From: Chloroflexota bacterium
GTDB lineage: Bacteria > Chloroflexota > Limnocylindria > QHBO01
Direction: 5' to 3'
NCBI GenBank assembly: GCA_013820865.1
Contig: JACDHU010000096.1
Span: forward strand, 1 to 6,670
Length of the DNA: 6,670 nucleotides
A program made the position numbers and the translations under genes. The notes under the pieces were generated by a model. That model saw only the letters and a program-made list of their open reading frames with translations. It did no database searches and was not told the origin of the DNA. Positions 1-5,585 of this stretch are shown here, one piece after another (within the stretch, counting starts at the first letter, position 1; each line of letters starts with the position of its first letter).

Positions 1-159
1 CCCGAGCATGGCGATGGCGCCGAGCGTCATCCGCCAGGCGACCAGGGTCGCGGGCGGAATCTCCTCGACGGCAATCTTGATCCAGGCGAACGACGAGCCC
101 CAGATCAGACCGAGCAGCACAAAGGCGGCGGGCAGCAACCAGCGGGAACGAGCGACCAT
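1..159 (-). CDS. EamA/DMT-family transporter, N-terminal fragment (runs off window)
   Basis: The minus strand from the ATG at 159 reads 53 residues without a stop to the window edge. It begins MVARSRWLLPAAF, followed by a hydrophobic helix containing LIWGSSFAWIK (about residues 17-27), a short polar loop with EEIPPATLVAWR, and the start of a second helix (MTLGAIAML). The IWGSSF element in helix 1 and the P-x-x-L-x-x-x-R element entering helix 2 are typical of EamA (DUF6) drug/metabolite transporters, inner-membrane proteins of about 290-300 residues with ten helices. An in-frame stop at 184-186 and no other plausible start between make this ATG the likely start. No clear Shine-Dalgarno is seen. 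It lies 71 bases after the small membrane protein gene and may be cotranscribed with it. The substrate cannot be told from this fragment. Confidence 0.8.
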   Translation of the reverse strand, partial: MVARSRWLLPAAFVLLGLIWGSSFAWIKIAVEEIPPATLVAWRMTLGAIAMLG

Positions 160-230
160 GACGAGGAAGGCTACCCGACGCGTCTATCGAGCGCTCAAAC
201 CGGTCGTGGGCCGCGACGCCCACCCGCCGC

Positions 231-434
231 TCAGTCGGAAGCGGCCCACATGATTAGGCCGACGGTGAAGACGCCCGTCACAAGGCCGATGAATGCCGCC
301 GTTCCCTCCGGGCCCTCGCCACCAATGGTGGGCAGATTCGCATCGAGGAGGGGCAAGCCGATGGCCATGTACGCCAGCCACGCGACGGTGGCGATGGCGG
401 CGATGACGCTGCGACGACTTCGATCTCGGACCAT
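231..434 (-). CDS. Small two-helix membrane protein, function unknown
   Basis: The product is 67 residues. A basic N-terminus (MVRDRSRRS) precedes a hydrophobic segment at about 10-30 (VIAAIATVAWLAYMAIGLPL). A short acidic, glycine-containing loop (about 31-45) and a second hydrophobic segment (about 46-65, ending IMWAASD) follow. The arginines at the start predict that the N-terminus stays in the cytoplasm, giving a helical hairpin in the inner membrane. I do not recognise the family. The ATG lies 26 bases after the stop of the DtxR-type regulator gene on the same strand, which suggests an operon. A TAGGAT hexamer at 445-450 lies 10 bases before the ATG and could be a weak internal promoter; no Shine-Dalgarno is evident. 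The opposite strand is also open here, but its reading is arginine- and proline-rich and looks like a shadow. A small accessory membrane protein is the safest description. Confidence 0.6.
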   Translation of the reverse strand: MVRDRSRRSVIAAIATVAWLAYMAIGLPLLDANLPTIGGEGPEGTAAFIGLVTGVFTVGLIMWAASD

Positions 435-460
435 GCTGCGGCGAATCCTAGCAGACCGAT

Positions 461-1228
461 TCAGCGCGTCGCAGCCAGGCGGGCCCGCTCCGGCACGCGG
501 TGGAACAGCGCCTGGTCGGCGCGCCCGGGGAGCATCCTCAGCTTGGCAGCGGCCACGAGACCGATGGTCAGCTCGTGCCCGTCATCGGCTCCGCCGGCGA
601 CACGACACAGGGTCATGGTGCCGATGTGCTCGGCCACGTCGATGACCTCGAAGACGTGTCCCGGGCGCACGCCATTCTCCTGAAGAAATGTGAGCAGGCG
701 CGCGTCCTCCTCGGCCTCTTCGGTGACGCGCAGAATGGTGACGTCATCACCGGCTCGCGCTTCCGACAGCGCGACTCCGGCCGGTCGCTCCGGCGTGTGC
801 CCATCACGCGGTATCGGGTTGCCGTGCGGGCAGGTCGGTGGCTGTCCGAGCAACTCGTCGATCTTGTCGGTGACGCGGTCGCTGAACGCGTGCTGGAGGT
901 GATGGGCCTCTTCATCGGCCTCCGCCCAGCCTAGGCCGATCACTTCGGTCAGCAGCCATTCGGACAACGCGTGGCGGCGGAAGGTTCGCTCAGCTGCCGT
1001 GCGGCCGTGATCCGTCATGTTGAGCTGGCGCGTATCGGCGTCCACGTCCAGCAGTCCCTCGCGGACGAGGCGCGTGATCATCTCGCTCACGGTCGCCGCG
1101 CTGACGCCGAGTCGCTCCGCCAGGCGCGCGGCGATCACCGGCTGCCCCTCGCCGTGCATGTAGCGGATCGTCATCAGGTATTCGGCTGCGGCCTCCGTAG
1201 GCTCGCTGCCGGTCGCGGTCTGCGCCAT
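461..1228 (-). CDS. DtxR/MntR-family metal-dependent transcriptional regulator
   Basis: A 255-residue regulator with the three-domain plan of DtxR/IdeR. A winged helix-turn-helix lies at about 10-75, with recognition helix around VSAATVSEMITRL and wing DVDADTRQLNMTDHGR. A dimerisation and metal-binding domain spans about 76-142, including RRHALSEWLL, EEAHHLQHAFSDRV and CPHGNPIP. A FeoA/SH3-like domain follows at about 155-233. By hand alignment to DtxR, site 1 ligands H79 and E83 are kept as H86 and E90, but H98 falls on D105. At site 2, M10 falls on E16, C102 on H109 and E105 on Q112, while H106 is kept as H113. So a metal is probably still sensed, but its identity (Fe, Mn or Zn) cannot be read off. 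Family members repress uptake or activate export genes when metal-loaded. The gene has a leaderless-type start (TAGAAT six bases before the ATG) and heads a tight run with two membrane protein genes. No DtxR-type operator was found at its promoter. Confidence 0.93.
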   Translation of the reverse strand: MAQTATGSEPTEAAAEYLMTIRYMHGEGQPVIAARLAERLGVSAATVSEMITRLVREGLLDVDADTRQLNMTDHGRTAAERTFRRHALSEWLLTEVIGLGWAEADEEAHHLQHAFSDRVTDKIDELLGQPPTCPHGNPIPRDGHTPERPAGVALSEARAGDDVTILRVTEEAEEDARLLTFLQENGVRPGHVFEVIDVAEHIGTMTLCRVAGGADDGHELTIGLVAAAKLRMLPGRADQALFHRVPERARLAATR

Positions 1229-1240
1229 GCCCCGATTCTA
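1229..1240 (-). promoter_or_regulatory. -10 box for leaderless start of the DtxR-type gene
   Basis: On the minus strand TAGAAT (1240-1235) matches five of six bases of TATAAT and is followed by CGGGGC and then the ATG at 1228. A transcription start 6-7 bases after the hexamer falls on the start codon itself. No convincing -35 hexamer lies 16-18 bases upstream. The 11-base string CTAGAATCGGG recurs at the same place before the acetyl-CoA synthetase gene. Confidence 0.55.
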
Positions 1241-1300
1241 GAGCGATCACTGGCGTCGCGAGCCGCATCGACCCGATCCTCGGCGCGCAGGCCCGACGCC

Positions 1301-1330
1301 TGGCCGGCGCGGGCTGACCGCCGGCGGCCA
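1301..1330. terminator. GC-rich hairpin, possible terminator after the esterase unit
   Basis: A perfect 7-bp stem, GCCGGCG (1303-1309) with CGCCGGC (1319-1325), encloses a 9-base loop. The flanking TGGCC (1301-1305) and GGCCA (1326-1330) can extend the pairing with a small bulge. It lies downstream of the esterase and upstream of the DtxR-type gene on the minus strand. No T-run follows on either strand, so an intrinsic terminator is uncertain. Confidence 0.35.
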
Positions 1331-1331
1331 T

Positions 1332-1394
1332 GTGCGCTCAGCGCACGAATCCACGACTCACAGCGCTGAAACTTTCAGAACTTGCGCTCAGCGC
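1332..1394. repeat. Twice-repeated 12-base palindromic element, 50 bp apart
   Basis: TGCGCTCAGCGC occurs at 1333-1344 and again at 1383-1394. Each copy is a dyad around a central C. The first extends to GTGCGCT-C-AGCGCAC (1332-1346). Between them lies another perfect dyad, CTGAAA-C-TTTCAG (1366-1378). An inverted relative, TGAGCGCAAG at 1490-1499, pairs with CTTGCGCTCA at 1381-1390. Exact 50-bp spacing is close to five helical turns, so these could be operators upstream of the DtxR-type gene. Hairpin-type RNA elements are the alternative. Confidence 0.45.
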
Positions 1395-1521
1395 TCCACA
1401 GCCGCTCCGCGATGCCCCGTTTGTGCAGCACGTGCATAAAGCGGCCCACGCTACGGGCAATCGGCGTCGCGCTCTCCAGATCCGTGCGGTGAGCGCAAGA
1501 CCATGCATACTTCGCCAACAT
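1375..1521 (-). CDS. Candidate 48-residue ORF with winged-helix-like C-terminus (possibly a gene remnant)
   Basis: From ATG at 1521 the minus strand encodes 48 residues, starting MLAKYAWSCAHR and ending RGIAERLWSAERKF. The stretch SVGRFMHVLHKRGIAERL follows the usual pattern of a recognition helix leading into a wing (S-V-x-R-x-x-x-x-L-x-x-R-G-hydrophobic-x-E-R), as in many winged-helix proteins. Third codon positions are mostly G or C, like the neighbouring genes, which is more than chance open frame would give. The ATG is ten bases after the esterase stop, so coupled translation is possible, although the Shine-Dalgarno is weak. The open frame also extends upstream into the esterase, but that part reads as an arginine-rich shadow. 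The protein stops where a wing should continue, so this may be the broken end of a former regulator and not a working gene. No family is assigned. Confidence 0.3.
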   Translation of the reverse strand: MLAKYAWSCAHRTDLESATPIARSVGRFMHVLHKRGIAERLWSAERKF

Positions 1522-1531
1522 TCCGGGCAGT

Positions 1532-3121
1532 TCAGTAGGAGGCGGTGACCTCACCCGAGCATTTCGTCGTTCCGGCCTCGCACAGCTGGTAGACGTACGA
1601 GCCGCCGCCCTTCCCATTGATCGCATCCGTGTGCGCGCCATCGTTCGCGGTCGTCGCGACCAACACTCCGTTGCGGTAAAGATCGACGCTGGTCGAGCTC
1701 GCCCCGGACCAGGTGAGATCTGCCATTTGAGAGCCCTTCACCTTGTACGCATTCACGCTGAGACTGATCGTCGTCGTCCCCGAGGTCACGGTCACCGACT
1801 GGCTCGTGCTCCCGGGCGCGCCGTCGTCATCGGTCACCGTCAGGCTGACCGTGTAAGTGCCGCCGGCTGCGTAGGTGCGCGACGGGTTCGTGTCCGTCGA
1901 AGTGGCCCCATCGCCAAAGCTCCAGGATCGACTGACGATCATGCCTTCAACGTCGCTCGAGCCATCAGTGAAGCTGCAGGTCAGGCCCGCACAGGTGAAC
2001 GTGAATGAGGCCGTTGGCGGATTGTTCGTCGGCGTCGCGCTCACGGACACTTGTTTGCTCGTGTTGCCGGTCGCGCCGTCATCATCGGTCACCGTGAGGT
2101 TGACGGTGTAGGTGCCGGCTGCGTAGGTGTGCGACGGGTTCGTGGCGGTTGAGCCGGTGCCATCGCCGAAGTTCCAGGCACGGCTGACAACCGTGCCGTC
2201 GCCATCCGTCGAGCCATCGGTGAAGGCGCAGGTCAAATCCGTGCACGCGAAGGTGAATGAGGCCAATGGCGCCACGTTGGCGGGTGGCGCGACGCTCCAG
2301 GAGTAACCGGCATTCCAGCTGACCCCGGACAGCTTGGCCTGTCCGGCGACCGACGGATGGAAGTAATCGCCTGAGACGTCGCTCTTGACGAGGGGCGTGT
2401 TGAACGCGGCACCGCCGTCGTACAGGCAGGTCCCTTCGTAGGTGGCGCACACCTGTGCCATCTCAGCGTTGTACGCCATGTTGCGCGCGCGAACCTCCGC
2501 CCTGCGTTCGACATCGGCCTGCTGATTCGAGGTCGGATTGGCAAGAAGCGACTGGCAGATCTGGGCCGATGACCAGATGAATCGCGCCCAGTAGCTGCTC
2601 TTGAAGAGGCTCCATAGCTGGTACGCGTCAGGGATGCTGACTACGTAGATTGCGGTTTCGCTCGACCCGGCGTACAGGACGTCCAGGGCGGCCTCAAATT
2701 GGTCGCCGAAGAGGGTGGCGTCCGTCATCTTACCAACCGTGTCGGTGCAGAGGTCGTTGCCGCCGATCAGCACGGTGAGGTAATCCGGCCTGAGGGGAGC
2801 GGCCAACTCCATCTGGGCTTTCAGGTCGACCACTTTCGCCCCGCTCACCGATAGGTTCGTCGCGGTGGGGTTCGCGCCTTCCGCGCGGAGGCGGAGTAGA
2901 TGGCTATTGACGTTGCTGTTTCCGCCGGTCGACCACGAGTTGTTCGGATAGTCGGCGCCGAGCGTGCCGCCGGTGCTGGCGGCCTGGGTGATGGAGTCGC
3001 CCACGGCGACCATGGTGTCAGGCAGCGGAAGGGCGGGGTTGTCTGCCGCGACGGTAGCGGGAGCCAGGCCGCTCAGCAGCAGCGTGGCAAGGAGCGCCAG
3101 GACCGAGACGCGCCGGCTCAT
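1532..3121 (-). CDS. Secreted SGNH/GDSL esterase with two PKD domains and C-terminal Ig-like domain
   Basis: A 529-residue exported hydrolase. Residues 1-26 form a Sec signal peptide: basic start MSRR, a hydrophobic core to about 17, and a likely cut after ATVAA. The catalytic domain, about 30-277, shows the SGNH blocks: GDS with nucleophile S43, oxyanion-hole G94 (SVSGAKV) and N122 (IGGND), and D252/H255 in GDYFHPS. These enzymes cleave ester bonds of lipids or acylated carbohydrates. PKD domain 1 (about 287-361) and PKD domain 2 (about 371-446) each carry the W-x-FGDG core and a TYTV-L-TVTDDDGA ending. A final beta-sandwich domain, about 450-529, contains VDLYRNG and YQLCEAGTTKCS and resembles Ig/FnIII-like modules of secreted proteases. 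Paired cysteines in the catalytic, PKD and terminal domains fit an exported, disulfide-bonded protein. The PKD and Ig modules probably bind polymers or the cell surface. Substrate is unknown. Confidence 0.9.
   Translation of the reverse strand: MSRRVSVLALLATLLLSGLAPATVAADNPALPLPDTMVAVGDSITQAASTGGTLGADYPNNSWSTGGNSNVNSHLLRLRAEGANPTATNLSVSGAKVVDLKAQMELAAPLRPDYLTVLIGGNDLCTDTVGKMTDATLFGDQFEAALDVLYAGSSETAIYVVSIPDAYQLWSLFKSSYWARFIWSSAQICQSLLANPTSNQQADVERRAEVRARNMAYNAEMAQVCATYEGTCLYDGGAAFNTPLVKSDVSGDYFHPSVAGQAKLSGVSWNAGYSWSVAPPANVAPLASFTFACTDLTCAFTDGSTDGDGTVVSRAWNFGDGTGSTATNPSHTYAAGTYTVNLTVTDDDGATGNTSKQVSVSATPTNNPPTASFTFTCAGLTCSFTDGSSDVEGMIVSRSWSFGDGATSTDTNPSRTYAAGGTYTVSLTVTDDDGAPGSTSQSVTVTSGTTTISLSVNAYKVKGSQMADLTWSGASSTSVDLYRNGVLVATTANDGAHTDAINGKGGGSYVYQLCEAGTTKCSGEVTASY
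1784..2263 (-). repeat. Tandem duplication encoding the two PKD domains
   Basis: The two PKD modules are offset by about 84 codons and remain closely alike at the DNA level. For example, the segments around 1828-1900 and 2080-2150 share long runs such as ATCGGTCACCGT and GCTGCGTAGGTG, differing by scattered substitutions and one 3-base gap. Protein matches include FTF-C-x-x-LTC and TVTDDDGA. The similarity suggests a fairly recent in-gene duplication. Confidence 0.75.
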
Positions 3122-3125
3122 GAGT

Positions 3126-3131
3126 CCCTCC
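3126..3131 (-). promoter_or_regulatory. Strong Shine-Dalgarno of the esterase gene
   Basis: GGAGGG on the minus strand lies four bases before the ATG at 3121. It fixes the start in front of the signal peptide and contrasts with the leaderless-style starts of the neighbouring regulator and acs genes, so this gene is expected to have a 5' leader. Possible -10 hexamers upstream (for example TACATT near 3160) are too weak to call. Confidence 0.7.
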
Positions 3132-3402
3132 GATCATCCGCGAAGCGGACAGCTGAATCAATGTACACCCGGGCACAAGCCCCGATCGCCGGAGCGGCGC
3201 GGATGTTCTACCGGCTTCCGTAGGGTCATATGCCGTCGTGGCGGGCATTAGACGCAAAAGTGAGCTGCGAACTGCCGGCTCTAAGCGTAACGGAGCATGA
3301 TCTGGGCTCCATCTGCCGGCTAATGACCGTGTGCACGGCAATAGTCGCCGCGGGGGCCCGCGTTGTTCATACGCAGCGCTGGCGGGCATTAGTAGGCACA
3401 AC

Positions 3403-3425
3403 CCGGCGAGCCCGACGGACGCCGG
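3403..3425 (-). terminator. Weak hairpin after acs
   Basis: Just downstream of the acs stop, CCGGCG (3403-3408) pairs with CGCCGG (3420-3425) across an 11-base loop. There is no following T-run on the minus strand, so this is at most a weak or factor-assisted terminator. Confidence 0.3.
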
Positions 3426-3434
3426 ACTGCACAG

Positions 3435-5399
3435 CTAGTCTTCGCCGCTGCCCGACTGGTCGCGGATGGCATTCACCACGCCCGAATCGGCGAGGGTGGT
3501 GACGTCGCCGAGGTCACGCTGCTCGGCGATGTCCCGCAGAAGCCGCCGCATGATCTTGCCGGAGCGCGTCTTCGGCAGGTCCGGCGTGAACAGGATCTGC
3601 TTCGGCCGCGCGAACTTGCCGATCATGTCGGCCACGTGCCCGCGCAACTCGGCTCCCAGCGCATCGGACGCGTCAAAGCCGGAGCGCAGGATGACGTAGC
3701 AGAAGATGGCCTGGCCGGTGATCGGATCGGAGCGACCGACGACCGCGGCTTCCGCCACAGAGGGATGCGACACGAGCGCTGACTCCACCTCAGTGGTCGA
3801 GATCCGGTGGCCGGACACGTTCATCACGTCGTCGACGCGACCGAGGAGCCAGTAATAGCCCTCATCGTCGCGCTTGCAGCCGTCGCCGGGGAAATAGCGC
3901 CCGGGATAGCGCGACCAATAGGTGGATTCATACCGTTCGGGGTCGCCGTAGATGCCGCGCAGCATGGCCGGCCACGGCCGCTCGAGCACGAGATAACCGC
4001 CACCGCCCAGCGGCACGGAGAAACCCGCCTCGTCCACCACGTCCGCCACGACGCCGGGGAACGGAAAGGTAGCTGACCCAGGCTTCAGCGTCGTGATCCC
4101 GGGCAGCGGCGTGATCATGATCATGCCGGTCTCGGTCTGCCACCACGTGTCGACCACCGGACAGCGACCGCCGCCGATCTCCTTCCAGTACCACGCCCAG
4201 GCCTCCGGATTGATCGGCTCGCCCACGCTGCCCAGCAGGCGCAGCGAACTCAGGTCGTCATCGGCGAACGCATCGGCGCCGTACTTCATGAGCGCGCGAA
4301 TGGCGGTCGGAGCGGTGTACAGGATGGTGGCGCGATACTTGGCCGCGACCTTCGCCCATCGGTCCTTCTCGGGGAAGTCGATGGCGCCTTCGTAGATGAC
4401 GCCGGTCGTCGCATTCGCGAGCGGCCCGTACACGATGTACGAATGGCCGGTCACCCAGCCGATGTCAGCCATGCACCAGTAGACGTCGGTCTCCGGCTTG
4501 AGATCGAAGATGGTCCGATGCGTCGTCGCCACGCCCGCGAGGTACCCGCCGGTCGTGTGCATGATGCCCTTCGGCTTCGCCGTGGTCCCACTCGTGTAGA
4601 GCAGGTAGAGGAGGTCCTCGGAGTCCATCGGCTCCGGGTCAGCGATCCTCGGCTGATCTTTGATGAGCTCGTGATACCAGTGGTCGCGCGCGTCATCCCA
4701 CGCCACCTCGTCGCCGGTGCGTTGTACCACCACGCAATGCTGGACCGATGCGGTCCTGCCGATGGCCTCGTCCGCGGCCTTCTTCAATGGCACCGTGGCC
4801 CCCTTGCGGTACCCGCCGTCGGCGGTGATGACGACGGTGCATTGCGCGTCGTCGATGCGGTCGGCAAGAGCGTCTGCAGAGAATCCGCCGAAGACCACGC
4901 TGTGTGGCGCGCCGATGCGGGCGCAGGCCAGCATGGCCACCGGCAGCTCGGGGATCATCGGCATGTAGATGGCGATCCTGTCGCCCTTCTTCACGCCGAG
5001 GTCGCGGAGGGCATTGGTGAGCTGGCAGACCTCGTCGAGCAGGTCGGCGTACGTGATCGTGCGCGTTTCACCGGGCTCGCCCTCCCAGAAGTACGCGACT
5101 CGCTCGCCCAAGCCGGCAGCGACATGACGGTCGAGGCAGTTGACGCTGACGTTCAGCTTGCCGCCGATGAACCACTTCGCATACGGGGCGGTCCACTCGT
5201 ACAGGTCCGTCCACGGTTCAATCCAGTCGAGCCCGTTCCCCTCTTCGGTCCAGAACGCGCGGAATCCCTCTTCGGTGGCTGCACGCTCGTAGATGCTCGC
5301 GTCGCTGAGGTTCGCGTTCGCGACGAACTCTTCGGAGGGCTCGAAGGTTCGATCCTCGCGGAGCAGGTTCTCGATGGCGTCTGTGCGATCGCTCGTCAT
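3435..5399 (-). CDS. acs: Acetyl-CoA synthetase, AMP-forming
   Basis: A 654-residue cytoplasmic enzyme that converts acetate, ATP and CoA to acetyl-CoA, AMP and pyrophosphate by way of acetyl-AMP (EC 6.2.1.1). Length and domain order match Acs: the N-terminal ACS domain (about 30-85), the large AMP-binding domain, and the mobile C-terminal lid from about 525. The ATP loop is YTSGTTAKPKG (268-278). VDTWWQTETG (416-425) holds the tryptophan that limits the acyl pocket to acetate. GDG at 505-507 and GRVDDVMNVSGHR (520-532) form the hinge region. The catalytic lysine is K615 in PKTRSGK, the site that acetyltransferases modify in many bacteria, so acetylation control is plausible. The ATP loop has Ala274 where many Acs proteins have Gly. 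The frame stays open 45 codons further upstream, but that part is an arginine-rich shadow; the ATG at 5399 sits seven bases after a TAGAAT box. The LysR-type gene lies upstream in the same direction. Confidence 0.95.
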   Translation of the reverse strand: MTSDRTDAIENLLREDRTFEPSEEFVANANLSDASIYERAATEEGFRAFWTEEGNGLDWIEPWTDLYEWTAPYAKWFIGGKLNVSVNCLDRHVAAGLGERVAYFWEGEPGETRTITYADLLDEVCQLTNALRDLGVKKGDRIAIYMPMIPELPVAMLACARIGAPHSVVFGGFSADALADRIDDAQCTVVITADGGYRKGATVPLKKAADEAIGRTASVQHCVVVQRTGDEVAWDDARDHWYHELIKDQPRIADPEPMDSEDLLYLLYTSGTTAKPKGIMHTTGGYLAGVATTHRTIFDLKPETDVYWCMADIGWVTGHSYIVYGPLANATTGVIYEGAIDFPEKDRWAKVAAKYRATILYTAPTAIRALMKYGADAFADDDLSSLRLLGSVGEPINPEAWAWYWKEIGGGRCPVVDTWWQTETGMIMITPLPGITTLKPGSATFPFPGVVADVVDEAGFSVPLGGGGYLVLERPWPAMLRGIYGDPERYESTYWSRYPGRYFPGDGCKRDDEGYYWLLGRVDDVMNVSGHRISTTEVESALVSHPSVAEAAVVGRSDPITGQAIFCYVILRSGFDASDALGAELRGHVADMIGKFARPKQILFTPDLPKTRSGKIMRRLLRDIAEQRDLGDVTTLADSGVVNAIRDQSGSGED

Positions 5400-5412
5400 G
5401 AACCCGATTCTA
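5400..5412 (-). promoter_or_regulatory. -10 box for leaderless start of acs
   Basis: On the minus strand TAGAAT (5412-5407) is followed by CGGGTTC and the ATG at 5399. The string CTAGAATCGGG is identical to the one before the DtxR-type gene. No Shine-Dalgarno is present. No good -35 hexamer is seen, which would suit an activator-dependent promoter. Confidence 0.55.
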
Positions 5413-5435
5413 GTGCGGCTCGGGTCACGTTGGTC

Positions 5436-5462
5436 GGCGCCACGGCGGACATGGTGGCCGCC
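5436..5462. other. Imperfect dyad upstream of the acs promoter
   Basis: GGCGCCAC (5436-5443) and GTGGCCGCC (5454-5462) are inverted repeats with one bulged base and a 10-base loop, about 24 bases upstream of the acs -10 box. They could end the LysR-type transcript or bind a regulator of acs. No T-run follows. Otherwise the 186-base gap 5400-5585 shows no gene. Confidence 0.3.
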
Positions 5463-5585
5463 AACCTGGTGGCGGTCGCTGTCGGGCGGCAACTGGGCGC
5501 ACGGCTGTCGCCGCGCGCGATCGCATCGGTTCAACGGTGCTCTTTGCGCTTGCCGGATGGTTGCGCTGGTGAGTGCCCTGGTTTC

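Larger units (their letters stand above)
3122..3434. other. Intergenic region between acs and esterase, with short interspersed repeats
   Basis: No convincing gene is seen here. Frames open on either strand give proline/arginine-rich shadow readings. The stretch must hold the esterase promoter and the end of the acs transcript. It contains TGGCGGGCATTAG twice (3239-3251 and 3380-3392), a related inverted core CTAATGACCG (3320-3329), and CTGCCGGCT twice (3272-3280 and 3313-3321). It also has a small dyad, GGAGC/GCTCC (3292-3296 and 3306-3310), and a GC-rich palindrome, CGCGGG-GG-CCCGCG (3349-3362). Confidence 0.6.

Noticed and set aside
250..645. Plus-strand open frames opposite the small membrane protein and DtxR-type genes.
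   Set aside because: Composition is arginine/proline-rich with no recognisable domain, and the minus strand gives well-formed proteins here.
1229..1531. A DtxR/IdeR-type operator (TTAGGTTAGCCTAACC-like) upstream of the DtxR-type gene.
   Set aside because: No such AT-rich palindrome is visible; only GC-rich dyads are present.
3018..3401. A 127-codon minus-strand frame over the esterase start and intergenic region, with repeated LMPA-x-x-AY peptides.
   Set aside because: The repeated peptides come only from the short DNA repeats, and the rest is an out-of-frame reading of the signal peptide region.
5400..5534. A 45-codon upstream extension of acs.
   Set aside because: The extension is arginine-rich with no resemblance to the Acs N-terminus, and the -10 box at 5407-5412 would lie inside it.
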